From Pelargonium nanum (taxonomy: Eukaryota; Streptophyta; Magnoliopsida; Geraniales; Geraniaceae), in the NCBI GenBank assembly GCA_036897485.1, contig JAYMTF010000107.1, forward strand, positions 1 through 53,400: a stretch of 53,400 nt of DNA, given 5' to 3'. The notes beneath the pieces are model-generated. The model was not told the origin of the DNA, made no database searches, and was given only the letters and a program-made list of their open reading frames with translations. Shown here piece after piece: positions 40,379-52,774 of the stretch. Each line of letters opens with the position of its first letter. Position 1 is the first letter of the stretch. A program made the translations under genes and the position numbers.

Positions 40379-42471
40379 TCAGCATTTTGGAAGATCGGAC
40401 GGTGGTGGTGGTAGCTGTTGGCTTGGTTGTGGCCCATTCAAAACCATCCATGCCATCCGCAAGCCCCAGCTTGTGTGCACATCCAGGTGACAGTGCATAA
40501 ACCACACCCCCGGATTGTCTGCAAGAAAGCGAATGGCGACCCAGCCGCCTGCCGGAACGCCAAAGGTGTTCCTCTCGACGGGGTCCACTAGATTGAACTT
40601 GGCAGGGTCCATGGCCGGATTGTAGTTTCCAAAGCCTTGACCAACAACGAAGAAATTGAAGCCGTGCAAGTGAAGAGGGTGGCTCTCAGCTCCGAGGATG
40701 CTCGTGCCCTGCAACACCACCTCCAAGCTCGAGTTGAACGGAACCGCCAACAAGCTCGTACTGTTGTTCACCATGGTGTTATTAGGAGGTGCTCCGGTAT
40801 AGTTAAACGGCATCACCGGGTTTGCCGGAAAGTCTGCGGTGTAAACACCATTGGATCGCCCGTAGAAGTATGATTGGAGAAGAGCCACTGATGGAAGTAC
40901 AAACGACACATTGTTGACTGAAGCAGCAAATTTGGTGCCGTTGGGTCCTTGGCAGGTCGTGTTGGCCGAGCACGGACTCAACCCGAGCCCAACCGTGAAG
41001 AAGAACCGGCGGTTCACGGATTGTGGCACGTTCGCCGGAAACCTTGAACTGGCCAAGCTACGCAATTTCATGGTGAAGTTGGAGACAAAGGCGGTTGCGT
41101 TGATTGGTGGGAGGGTTGGTTTTAGGAGTGGAAGCTTTGTGGTTGGAGAGGGCTGGTAGTAAAGAACACCGGCGGCGGTAGAGTTGTCGAATGTGCCTTG
41201 GCCAGTGAAGTACGGTCTTGCTACCATGAGGAAGGTGGCATTGGGGCGGCGAGGTTTTGTGCAGAGAAGAGCGTTTGTGGTCTGGCCTGGAGTGATCAAA
41301 AGCGTGTCGGTTTCGAATGGTTTGACATAAGAGGCGTCGGCTTCAACGACGGTGAGGGTATGGTCGGCGATGCTAAAGAAGAGCTCGTCGTTGAGTGCAG
41401 CATTGATTAGCCGGAGGAGGTATGTCTTTCCTGGCTTCACTTTCAGCTTGAATGTATCTGCAACATTTTCAGTACAAAAATCATCACTCTTGCATAGCCT
41501 CGGTTGTTACGTATGCGATCAAATTCATAGCGTTTACCTTTGGAAGAACAATTATAGAACGGCCCTGGGAGGCCATTGATGGTGTAAGCATCTGAAACAT
41601 TAGGACCTCCACCAGTCTGGAGCGCTTGTTTGATCACAGCTTCTGGGTCTACCTTGAACCATTCCCCTACACCAAACATACATGTAAAAAAACAAAGTAC
41701 GGAATTGATATTCATGATCATATGATGTGTTATGTAGGTAGTCACATTACATACCAAAGATAATAGGAACTTCCTTGTAAGGTTTCTTGAATGGATATGA
41801 ATCATTTCGTTTCGGGAGGATGATGATGGGTCCGTAGAGAGACGATCTTAGCCATGAAATATGAGCGTGCCATAACAGAGTTCCTCTCTGGCCGGTGACT
41901 GTGAAGTTGTAAGTATAGGACTGGCCGGTTTGTATGGGGCACTGAGTAACATAAGCCGGTCCGTCCGCCCAACCACTGCTAAGCTGTCTCACACCATGCC
42001 TGCTATCCCATAGAGTTAAAACTTAAAACCACATTATCTAACATACACAATACACTAGCATAATTGAAAAAACAAACTAGTTCTTAGTACTTTATAGTTG
42101 CATACCAATGGATAGTAACGTTGTCGGACACATGATTAATCACTTTAACTATGATCCGATCACCTTCTCGTGCCACTAATGGAGGCCCAGGGAACTGTTT
42201 GTTCACTGTTAGAATGTTTCTAGTACTGCACAGTCGTGTCACGTTGTGGTACTCAATCTTGCATTAACAAAGATTTGCAATAAAGATTTAAAATCGAAAA
42301 CACGAGTAAATTAACTTAATGCTAGCTTGGATTAGCCTGTAATGTACATACATTGAAGGTGTAACGTCTGGTTACGCTTTCTGCAAACTCTGGCATCAAT
42401 GATAAAACCCATAACCCAAAGAGCAGAGTAGTTCCAACTGAAGAAGATAGAGGAATAAGAGAGAGCTTCAT
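40379..42471 (-). CDS. Laccase (multicopper oxidase), LAC17-like
   Basis: Five minus-strand exons: 42352-42471, 42106-42257, 41755-41999, 41538-41666 and 40379-41457. Phases agree and give 574 residues. A secretion signal (about 1-31) is followed by three cupredoxin domains. Copper motifs are all present: HWHG (about 90-93), [20 protein letters not shown] and [16 protein letters not shown] (about 537-552), with Leu at the axial type-1 position. The C-terminus DLPKC is typical. Plant laccases in the wall oxidise monolignols and other phenols using oxygen. The sequence is closest to the LAC2/LAC17 group as I recall it. A diverged miR397 target site lies in exon 5. The ATG at 42471 is preferred over an in-frame ATG at 42507 because a TATA box sits only about 60 bp upstream and the signal peptide starts at MKLSLIPL. 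Confidence 0.94.
41388..41408 (-). promoter_or_regulatory. Diverged miR397 target site in the laccase coding region
   Basis: The plus strand here reads like miR397 itself (TTGAGTGCAGC core identical). Compared with the miR397a sequence as I remember it, the mRNA would pair except for a mismatch at miRNA position 3, a G:U pair at 15 and a mismatch at 21. Positions 9-11, around the cleavage point, pair fully. The site encodes NAALND, the usual miR397 location in plant laccases. Confidence 0.7.
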
Positions 42472-42528
42472 CGCTTTTTTATGGTTCTGCTTTGTAGCTA
42501 ACAACAAAGAATAGGTCAGAGAAGTTCA

Positions 42529-42536
42529 ATATATAG
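42529..42536 (-). promoter_or_regulatory. Candidate TATA box of the laccase gene
   Basis: CTATATAT in minus-strand reading, about 60 bp upstream of the chosen start codon, implying a short leader of about 30 nt. Inference from motif and position. Confidence 0.5.
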
Positions 42537-45500
42537 AGAAGTATATATTCATGTGGTTTGGTCTCCTGTTGGTCAAGCTGAGTTTTAGAGTGCTGATTAA
42601 GTAAGAGTTTCTGTTCTATCTTCTACACGATTTTTTATTACAAGAACGACCCTTCAGGAATTAAGTTAAAACAACATATTAGGCAGTTTGTAATTACCCA
42701 ATTGTCCTCATCATCGGGTTAATCAGAAGCTAATCAATTTTCGTATTCTGAGGTAGAGAATGAGGTTTGCAAGAATGCAGAGTTGGTAAGATGTTTCCTA
42801 TGCAAGACTTGAAAAGTTATGTCATTTGTGTATCATGACTTGCTTAAACTGAGACTTGAACCACATGCTTTCCCAACTAAGTGCACTAGTGAGCTGTTTA
42901 GTACACAATTAAGGAAAGAAAGAGGTGGACATATACATAATCAAGGATAATCTTGGAGTGTTAGCGTCATATTAGATTCATGGGAGTGACTGAAACATAC
43001 CGAGAGAGACAGAGTAGTTGCAGAGATGACCCATTCTACCATATTCCCTAGACCAAATCTGTTTTCATTAGGCCTCTCTCCAATTATTCTATCTTCTGAA
43101 CCAAGAAAGTGCATGACATGAGCTTCACCATTTGATGTCATCTGTGATTATGCATGTTCTTATAACTGGAGTTCCATGGAAGGATCCATACATTTAGTAT
43201 ATAGTATTCTGATATGAACATAATAGGTGCAAGAAACAGAGTAGAATTGAGATTGAAATTATTGACCCAAAGTATGTTCAAGCTGTGACATTTGTATCTC
43301 CAAACTCGTCACAAAGACAGAGTAGACAACGATGTTTCATCCAATCCATGCCATGCTACCACGAACGAAACTGACTAGCTCAGAGTTTAGATGCATGGTA
43401 AAGGCTGATCTTTAGATGTTTATATCACAACCCATGAACAGAAAGAGTAAGGATCAAACAACCATGAGTGCACACCATAAAATTACACTATGTTTTACTA
43501 CCCCTATGAATAAAGTGTGTGGTAGAAATATGAAAATGGTAAAAAACATGTCTTCTCTGAAGCAAAATCAATAGACTGTTGGAAGGTGGGATGTTTTGTT
43601 TCCTTGTTGTGGAGTAGAAATGAGTCTTGAACTTATGTGACATGTAACATGAAAAGCCAACACATTTTGGTACTGGGTCTTGCCCAAAACAACAAATCAA
43701 ATGATGTTTGGACAAGAACAATGCATCATATCTAGGTGCAATGATGCTCCAATTTCACCAAACAGTATCAAATCGAATAAGAATTCGAAATATGGGCTCG
43801 GAATTCAAAATCAGTGATGACAATGATTTGGAGGGCTTTTAAGATAAGCCCGTTTTACTATTGAAGCCCAAGTCCACATATCAATGTCCACTTTAAATAA
43901 ACATATATTAAATAAAATAGTATGTTACACATCATTTTCTCAATAATAAGCCAGACAAAAAACCGCCACTAAAAAAATATCGAATTTCACTCTTTTAAAG
44001 ACTTTTGCTCATGTAGTTAATTTTCTTCTTATTAAATTGACATATAGAATATTGTATTTATCCTAATAAACACAAAATGGATGTGTCTTTTTACATAAAA
44101 ATAGATAGAGGCACCCGTGATGCCTTAGTTTACTAAAATATATGAGTACAAACAATATAAACATGCATGTTACTATATATGATACATCCACAACTAGCAA
44201 TCAATCTCCACATAATATTATTCTTATTCCCTATATGCTAAAACCTATAATAATACTTTTCCATGGGTAGTTATATGTATTTCTTTGAAAGTTATAAGCC
44301 TAAAAAAATTAAAATGTAGTATAAGTCCATATATATCGAAATTAATATTTTTTTGTGAAGCTTATTGTGTTTGTCGTGCCCACTGACTCTTAAATACAAG
44401 TTGTGATGTTATACAAATTTGTAAAGTCACATGTTCAATTAGAAAATGTATCTATTCTTGCATTGACTCACAAATTGATCCCCACAAAGCTCGCATTCTA
44501 AATGAAACTACAATGATTGAAAATGAAATTACATATATGTCCATTGAGAATCTAGTATGCAAATTTCCAAATCTTAGAATTGCACGAGAAGGAGCATGGA
44601 AGCTGAGAAGTGGACCCACCAAAAACACAAGCTTAGGCAATTGGCAGCATGTACGTTTTAGTTTGGGCCTATGAAATGGGTTAGTTACAGCGTCACTTCT
44701 GGGATCGTAGCGAAGCTCCTTCTTGTGACGGAGACACATCTCACACGTGATTTCTCGACAAACCCGGGGACCTCAACCTCACACGTGCCGCCCAATCACG
44801 AGCCACTTGGGCCCGCCTAAACTAGGGTTGACTTTTAGAGAAAACACAAGCTGCTCTGACAGTCAACAACTTGTTTGTCGTAATGCCAGAAACAGATTGT
44901 ATAGTAAAATGTAATCCCAAAGGTCAAAGCCACGTACAAACAAACCTTCCCTAACATTCAAGTAACTGCTCTAATGGATCGTTTCTTCATGGTCAAGCTC
45001 AAGCAGCTCATGGTGGTGCTGTTGTTGTGTTGAAGAGATAAACTTGAGATTTAATGAATAAATAAATAGGTTTGTGTTAAGAAAAGAACCATGCATGCAC
45101 CGCTGTTTATTGCTTGTCCATTTCCTGCAAGACGAATCCACCATCTCGGTGTAGCCCTCTATCTTTGACTTTTGTTTCTCCAAACATTCATTTGTGTATT
45201 AGTTCATGCTTTTTTTTGTTTATATGTGTATACACAATATATATTGTTTTCTTGTCTGTCTTGGTGGAGGAGAATTGTGAATTTACCTCTTTATAGTATA
45301 TATATATATATATACATATGTATGTTCTTCTTCTTGTTCTCAACGTTAATATATTCTATGATTAGCAACTCTTTGAAGATACTGTGTCATGAGTAGCTTC
45401 ATCAACTGAATTACTTAATATCTATGTAATTTTTGGGAGGGTAATTATGTCTTTTGAATGAATGATTGAATTTTTTATTTTAATCAAATGTATCTTTTAG

Positions 45501-47249
45501 ACTGTTTTTTAAATCAAATTACTCACTTTCGAATCAAACCACTCAAATTTTACAATTTGCTCTCCGTCAATTAAATTTCGTAAAAATATGAAGAGAAATT
45601 AAGTCTCCAAGTGATTTGGCTAGTGCCCGAGAGAGAAAGAAATACCACTAGACAATGAGAAGTCGAAGCGGGAGGAAACTAATTTACAGTCTGACGAGCT
45701 TGCTCGTAAATTCCGACTGTGTCTCACAAATTTCTAAACTGTTTGAATGTGTACATTTCATTGCCAATATGCTCATTCTACATTTTAGAATTAATAACAA
45801 AAAATTGAACCGTTTACATTGAAATACACATGAAAACTCCATTCCATGCATGCGTTAGTGGGTGAGGCTGAGAAATGAGAAGGATCTTTTGACTCATTTT
45901 TCTAATTTGATGTTAATCACACGTTAATTCTTTGAATAATTGGTACCCATACAAGTAATGTCAAAAAATAAATATAGACTTGATTCAACTCACAAAATGA
46001 TTTAAACATTAGCTGTGTCATTTTGCTCATATTTGACAAGTTTAAGCTTTCCAAAATATCATATCTACTAGAAGAAAGACATAGTATATATTGGTTACAT
46101 CCTTTATCTTTAATTAAGCACAACATTTGGTATCATAATGGAACACACTTTATTTTTAATGTTTGAAAATTCAATACCAAATCATATGGCATTATGTAAT
46201 CCAATTATTAAAATATATGACTTTAACTATCTTCAACTCCTTTAAGGAATTGAAAAGACACAACATTTTTTAAAACATAATTAAGGGTATAATTCTAATA
46301 CTTCTTTAGTGGTTGACTCTTGCTGTGGTTGAATTATTGGGGTCATGGGTCAGGTAGATTTGGTCCACCTCAATACATCTATCCCATTGACAACAATATA
46401 ACAAGACAAACTATGGGGTTAAAGAAATAAAAATGATTTCAATATATCAATAAAGTGAGACATAGGGAAACTTGTATACAATTGTTGAGAGGCCACATCA
46501 CATATACATATGGTAAATGAGATGGCATCAAATTTTGTAGAGTCCACCTATTTAACAATCCATAAAAATAAGATATGGCTAGATGGAAATAATATTGTGT
46601 ACATTAAATTAAATGTACACATGCTACATGTCAATACTAGTGAGCTTACTAATAATATATTTTTTTACGTTTTTATGCTTTTTATTAATTTTTACTCACA
46701 TCTTAACACATATGTTATATACACTTAATTTGTACAAACATATGTACAATAAAAGAAAAATAATTAATAATAGGATTCCTTTTGAGCTAAAAAAATTAAT
46801 TACTATTGCTAACAATATAAACATATAATTGTATCCAAATAAAAAAAATCAATTTTTGAATGGACATATTTGAAAATGAGACCAATGGAATAATGATCCA
46901 AAAATACACCATGTATCTCTTGATTTTTCAGGGACTTATTTGTTTATTATAAATAAAAAATTGTAAACTCATTTAAATACGTAAAATTAGATACATAAAG
47001 AACACTACTCGCTTACACGACTTTACTAGTTTTAGATAAATAACATGTTTAGTGCCCATTCAAGATAATTATCGATCTTGAGTTTATTTTTTATATTTTA
47101 ATAATTATATCAGAATTGTTTTTTTTTTAAAGGATATCAGAATTGTTAATGTTTGTCTCTAACATTTTCATTTCCAATAATGTTTTGCGCACATAATTTC
47201 ATTTTATGCTATTTTGAAAATTAAATGCTGTGGTGCCCATTTGTCACCG
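42537..47249. other. Large intergenic region, no gene identified
   Basis: About 4.7 kb between the divergent laccase (-) and WRKY (+) genes. It is AT-rich throughout, with a (TA)n microsatellite at about 45297-45316. A GC-richer patch at 44650-44940 holds a CACGTG (44776-44781), a GGGCCC and several TTGAC/GTCAA cores, so it could be a promoter or enhancer fragment, yet no coding sequence starts after it. Short open frames on both strands have no recognisable domain. Confidence 0.55.
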
Positions 47250-47270
47250 TTGACATGCTCCTATAAGAAC
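47250..47270 (+). promoter_or_regulatory. WRKY gene promoter: W-box core and TATA-like motif
   Basis: TTGAC at 47250-47254, the core bound by WRKY proteins, lies just before a TATA-like CTATAAG at 47261-47267. If used, transcription would start near 47295 and leave a leader of about 220 nt. The W-box suggests auto- or cross-regulation by WRKY factors, which is common in the family; this is inference. Confidence 0.4.
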
Positions 47271-47516
47271 CGTCAAATTCTAGAACGTGGAATACACACA
47301 AAAACTCAAATTTTCATCTCCGTCTCCATCTCCAATACAAATCAAAACAGAGTAAAAACAGAGCAATTGTATAGTTTAAAAACAAAAGTCAAGACTCAAA
47401 GCCAAAGCCAAACCCGTAGACGTCACAACCTCCAATCCATCTGCTCCACTCTCGTCTTCTACTTATCATCTCATCTTCTTCTCTCAACCTTCACTACATC
47501 TCTTCATGCACAACCA

Positions 47517-49340
47517 ATGGAACAATCAATGACGAATTGGTCTTACAGTTCCGAGCCCGACGAGCTGGTCAGAGAGCTTCTCGACGACGAATCTCCATTC
47601 CTGGTGCTGCCGGAGGAGACCACAATTCAACCCAATTTACCAAAACAGGGACTTCCCGGCGACCCCGCTCGCGTTAACAGAATCTTGTCCGCGGTCTATT
47701 CAGGACCAACAATCCAAGATATCGAGAATGCTCTGTCTTTCACGTCCAGAAAAGACCAAGTCCATGACCTCTCGCAAGCTAGGTGCGAAAACAGAGCACT
47801 CTGTTTTCTGTAGATTTTCTTGATTCACTCTGTTTTTATATGAATTTGAATTTGAAGTCTTTTTGGTTTGCAGAGTTTCGCTGTTGGATAGAGGATTGAA
47901 CAAGATTGAGAACAAGTATACACTCAGAATCAAGAGCTGTGGCAATGGAATGGCAGATGATGGATACAAATGGAGGAAATATGGACAAAAATCTATCAAG
48001 AACAGCCCAAATCCTAGGTAATAACATTTAAATTGTTAATAATCTTATGAAAATGACATGATTTTTAGTTCTTGAATTGATTCATTAGACAGTCTCATTC
48101 AAGTACTTGTAAATTCAAAATTTTCTTGATTCTTGAACAAATATCTCAGTTCTTGGTAGTTACCAAAAACGAAATTGCAGCAGAAGGTTCACTCTTTTTT
48201 TTGGGTTGTGGAGTTAGTGCTTGGCCTTGTCAATATACCCATTAACGGTAAATAAAATAGCTCAGCTGAGGAAATTGGAATATCCTTGTTTTTGACAATT
48301 CCTAAGTTTATAATTGCCTTGTACCTTCCACCTCACGTAAGCATGTATGTATAATGGAATGACCATTTTAGTAACTCTACAAAACAAATGCTAGTTTAAA
48401 TTGTTCAATTAGAGCTTGTTAGGATTTAAATTCTGCTCATATTTCGGATAGCCTAGCATATAGCATATCTTATTAGGGAAAAAGAATAGTTGGTTTTAGT
48501 AGTATCATTAGACCATTGTTTAGAACCTAAACCACATATATTTGTATTTAAGGTTATGGTCTAATTTATTCCTAATCCACTAAACCTTAGCATTTTAATA
48601 CCCACTAAGGAGTTTCTCCTAGGTTATGCTTTGTTTATGGAAAACTTGCCATTTTTATTTTCCTTAATGAGAAAAAAGAATCTCGACCATAGAGTTAATG
48701 GTTGAGACTCAATCGTGCATACGAGAGTTTGACACGTCACAAACTAACTCTCGTACTGTAAATTTGTACAAACGGAGCACCACCCTGTATTATGAATATG
48801 TCTTGATTGAGTGTCGGTCATTAACTCTACGTCTGAGACTGATTGAAACCTAAACAAATTTGACCATGGTGTTTTATGGAAAACAGGAGCTATTACAGAT
48901 GCACAAACCCTAGGTGCAGTGCAAAGAAGCAGGTGGAGAGGTGCAGTGAAGACCCAGACACAATGATAATCACCTATGAGGGTCTGCACCTACATTTTGC
49001 TTACCCGTATTTCCTAGCAAGCCCAGACCAGCAAGGAAATGCACCAGCCAAGAAGCCCAAGAAGATGGCCTCACAAGATTGTGTTCAAGCCCATGAGGCC
49101 CAAAAGAGCCCAGAGAATGTTGTGTCTGGGCCTACAGTGAGCCCAGTTGTAGGAGGTATGGGCCTGCTGGAGGATATGGTGCCCATGATGATACTGAACC
49201 CATCAAACCATAACAACACAAACTCCAATTCTTCTTCATCATCTTGCCACTCTCCTCCAACTTCACCTTCTTCTCTTTCATGGTCCCCTAATTATTCCCA
49301 TACATGTTATGACATAGGTGTAAACACTAGCATTTGGTGA
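47517..49340 (+). CDS. WRKY49: WRKY transcription factor, WRKY49-like
   Basis: Exons 47517-47782, 47874-48017 and 48887-49340 give 287 residues. One WRKY domain is present: WRKYGQK at 122-128, with a zinc finger of the form C-X4-C-X23-H-X-H (C142, C147, H171, H173). That arrangement is group I/II, not the C-X7 group III form. The second intron splits the domain at the Arg before SYYRC, the conserved WRKY intron position. The domain sequence (KSIKNSPNPRSYYRC, ERCSEDPDTMIITYEG) is the WRKY49 type. A basic PAKKPKK run follows and may serve as a nuclear signal. The Ser/Asn-rich C-terminus is low complexity. The protein binds W-box DNA; its biological target genes are not evident. The ATG at 47517 is the first one in frame after the promoter that lacks an upstream extension of leader-like residues. 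Confidence 0.9.
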
Positions 49341-51719
49341 AATATTATTAATTATATATTTTAGGTGGGTTAATGGTTAATAAACCTTGGGTGCTTTTGC
49401 TTTTCAATGTGATGGAATTAGTGAATACATATATATTATAGGGTCTAATGATGATAATAATTGTAATAAGATATCATGTTATAATATATGTTATGTATAT
49501 TTTGTTATGGATGATTGGAGCAAAATATGTGGAACCCATAAAACCCCTACTCGTATGTTTATTCAAATATTGTTATAAACACAAAATATCACTTAAAACT
49601 TTATTGCATCAGCCACACAATTGTGTTTGAGCAAGATAATCACCCAAAACCATACAAAAATCGAAACTATCACTCTATTAGTACACGACCAATACGTATG
49701 TTTTGGCTCATATTCGCATGATTTGGCCTAGCTCGACCTAAATCATCACATGAGACAACAAACCCAACGCGTGGCCTGCATTAGGAATGGAGAGGACTTT
49801 TGAGTATCTGTTTTGTGTGTTTTCAATTCTTTCCTTATCAGATCAGATCAACAGTGACCACTAATTGCTCTTTTTGTTGCTGTGAAGTCACAATACATGT
49901 CTGTCCCTCTAGTTTGATTTGGACTTTAGGCTCCTCCAAGTATGTATATGTGGCCTGAAAGCTTCAGCCCCTTAATTTGCTTCTTAGCCCTTAAGTGCAC
50001 ATCTTGGACACTTTTTTCTCAACCTCAGCTTATTTTGTGTGGCATTCCATTTTTTTACAATTTGAAACTTGTTGTATCCAAATCTAATTTGGATTATTTA
50101 TGAGAGGCTGATGGTTCATACTGTCACAATTTGATTAAAATTTGCTAAACAATTCAAATTGGAAGTGGGTGCTTCTGTGTCTAGTCTAATCATGATTGAG
50201 TTGTTAATTTTAGTTAATTAATCCTTATTTTTATTAAATACTCAACTAGTGTTCCACAAAGCACATAAATTACACAAAATGTACCAAACCTTAATTGTGC
50301 CTCCTTCCTCTCAACCCCCCCACCTTCTTTTTCTTCCAATAAATGCTTCATATGCTGAAATATATTTATGAAATTTTTGCACCACACCTTATGATGCTTT
50401 GGAATATGCCACTCCTCTAATATAAACTAGCAGAGTGACCTAAGAACAGCATAAATAATTGTTCTTATTTTAAAACCTCCAATATTTTTTATTATCAGTT
50501 TAATGATCATGCATGCCTATTAAAATTGTCCAGAAAGATAAGAATCACAATATACATATAAACTAGCATTAAACTTTAATGGGATTCAACAAACTTTATT
50601 ATTGAAATAATAATGTTGTTTTGGAATTTTGATTCCTGCAGGCAGTACCAAAATCATTGGAAGATCCTGTACTGCATTATTGGCATATCAAAATATAGAA
50701 TATAAAAACCTACTCAAGATATTTTGGAGACATGGTTAGCACATTAAATATTTAAAAAGAAAAGAGGTTAATTTTCCAGATGACAATATTAAAAAAAAGC
50801 AGTAAAATATTGCTAATCTGGAATTATCCCATGTTCCTCATCAAAATACTGTACTTAACTTCATTGCTGTAGCTTTCTTATCAAACCAACCTCACCGACT
50901 CGGTTTAAGAATTAAGAGGAGCTAAGAGACTCAATATATAACATTACAAAAACATATACTCTAAAAGTAACATAAATATATTAATGAATTGGGTCACAGT
51001 CATGAAAAATGGGCAGCCCAAGTTGAAGAAATAATATAGGTGAAAGAGTTAGAAATGTATGTATCAGAAGACCCAACCTGCAGCCTATCTCTCTAAAATA
51101 TTGTTTCAGTTGGAATGTAATATAAAAATATATGAATAAAGACTTCGCTCATCTATCAGTTTAGATTTTTATTTCATTTGTTTCAAATAAGTGTCATTGT
51201 TGCATGCGAGGAGCGTGTTAATATATAATGTAAAAATTATAAGCGAGGACTTCATTTATATTGATTCCATTTCAAGAATTTAATCATGTTGATTTGTTCT
51301 GTTTTTCTTCTCCCTAAGCAATCTTAGGCCTCTATTTAGTATTTATTTCCTCCAACAATACATATAAAATTAATTAAATAATGACCAATAAGTTCTGTCA
51401 TAATCTTCCTTACATGATAGTTTTCACAATAATGCAAATGTCCCTTGCGAGTTCCTTGATTAACCCATCTCAATAATTTGCACACACTGTTACTATAAAC
51501 CCAAATTTTATAAACTTTTAGTGCTGTCACTGATCAAATATTATTGTAGCAGATGCAAGCAAATAACCCACCTCAATAGCTATTGAAACAAATCTATTTG
51601 TAACCAACACAAATAAAAACATTTCTAAATTGGCAACTAGCTAATAGTCATGTAGAGTTCTAACAAGGCACACCTCCTTTGACATGATTTTGACAAGAAA
51701 ATAAGAAAATCAACTCTGT

Positions 51720-51945
51720 TGTTATGAATAATATTAAGTGGATGTACATGTGAATTAGGTATCTTAGATTCCTAAATATATTATAGTAGTTTCCTTTATA
51801 TTGTGTTTCCTAATTGTAATAGAACTATGATATTTACCCCTATATAAAGGGCTCATTGTTGTACACAATATACCATTAATAAGATCTGATATTCTCTGCT
51901 CTATATTTTCTCTTCTCTTGTGTGTTCTTGCTATTCAATTCACAA
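51720..51945 (+). mobile_element. Probable solo LTR of a Ty1/copia-type element
   Basis: It opens with TGTTATGAATAATATTAAG and continues with the layout usual for a short copia LTR: a TATA box (CCCTATATAAAGGGC, about 51838-51852), a start-like region (CTCATTGTTGTACAC) and a pyrimidine-rich end (CTCTATATTTTCTCTTCTC) finishing near ATTCACAA. No second LTR, primer-binding site or internal coding region is present nearby. Target duplications were not found, so the limits are approximate. Confidence 0.55.
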
Positions 51946-51990
51946 TATTTTCAATTTTTTTTTTTAAAAAGATTTTACAAAACAATCACC

Positions 51991-52046
51991 TAAAAGTCGA
52001 TGAAGCCAGAAGCTCCGTTCATCTCCTTCTACTCTATCGACTTTTG
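51991..52046. repeat. Small inverted repeat
   Basis: The arms TAAAAGTCGAT and ATCGACTTTTGG pair over 10-11 bp around a loop of about 33 nt. It directly follows the probable solo LTR. No function is evident. Confidence 0.6.
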
Positions 52047-52205
52047 GAAACCTCAGTTTCCAAGCAACCAACAAGTGGCTCGCAGGGCAACCGTGGGCCA
52101 AACCATTTAATCTGCAAGCTAAGCGGTTCGGTAAAAAAATAGACCATGTTTAAACGGGCCTAAAACATGTCAGCCCATTACATAAATATGCGGCTCGGGT
52201 GCTTT

Positions 52206-52298
52206 GGCCCACGGGCCGGAGGCCCATTTAACAGGGCTAAATTGATTAGTGACGAGGCAATTAGAAATGAATATATGAAGTCACGTGCATAGCACGTG
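52206..52298 (+). promoter_or_regulatory. hnRNP gene promoter: site II motifs and paired G-boxes
   Basis: GGCCCA motifs at 52206-52211 and 52221-52226 are followed by two G-boxes, CACGTG at 52282-52287 and 52293-52298, whose starts are 11 bp apart (about one helical turn). They lie 255-350 bp upstream of the start codon. Site II and G-box motifs are known binding sites of TCP and bZIP/bHLH factors. Confidence 0.55.
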
Positions 52299-52552
52299 AG
52301 TAGCATGAGAGTGAAGTCAGCAGATCGAATCCAATCCGTCAATCAGAGCCTACAAAATTGAATCAATCTGAGCCGCCCACTTAGCCGAATCTGAACCGTC
52401 CAAAGCGAATACCGATCCTTCCAACCCCAAAGTCTCAGATTCCGATTCGATTCCTCTCTTTCGAGCTTCACAATAAACCCTCTCGCCCTCCAAATTGCAA
52501 TCAGAACCAGAACCAGAGAGAGAGAGAGTGAGAGAGAAGCTTCGCCGGCGAC

Positions 52553-52774
52553 ATGGAATCCGATCAGGGAAAGCTATTCATCGGCGGGATTTCTTGGGAA
52601 ACGACGGAGGATAAGCTCCAGGAGTACTTTGGCCAGTACGGCGAGGTCGTTCAGACCGTCGTGATGCGCGACAAGCTCACTGGTCGCCCCAGGGGCTTCG
52701 GTTTCGTCGTCTTTGCGGATCCTTCGGTGCTCGACACCGTTCTTCAGAACAAGCACACCATCGAAGGCAGGATG
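52553..52774 (+). CDS. hnRNP-type RNA-binding protein, first exon (partial)
   Basis: The first exon encodes 74 residues and ends at a GT donor (GTCAGT) after GRM in phase 0; the rest lies beyond the window. The exon holds nearly all of an RRM. RNP2 is LFIGGIS at residues 8-14 and RNP1 is RGFGFVVF at about 47-54, both with the aromatic residues needed to stack on RNA. The start MESDQGKLFIGGISW is characteristic of plant Musashi/DAZAP1-like hnRNP proteins (RNP1 and relatives), which have two RRMs and a glycine-rich tail and bind pre-mRNA or mRNA in the nucleus and cytosol. The second RRM and tail are expected but not visible. Confidence 0.9.

Larger units (their letters stand above)
49341..52552. 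other. Intergenic region between WRKY and hnRNP genes
   Basis: About 3.2 kb. From 49341 to about 51700 it is AT-rich without a gene. A probable solo LTR lies at 51720-51945, an inverted repeat at 51991-52046, and the promoter of the downstream gene from about 52160, with site II-like motifs and paired G-boxes. A GA-repeat (about 52515-52536) lies in the leader. Confidence 0.55.

Noticed and set aside
45297-45316. (TA)n tract as a functional element
   Set aside because: Simple microsatellite; no associated structure.
47214-47516. N-terminal extension of the WRKY frame
   Set aside because: The frame is open upstream to 47214, but its residues are leader-like (Lys/Gln/Ser runs) and it overlaps the presumed promoter and TATA-like motif. 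The start at 47517 gives the expected protein.
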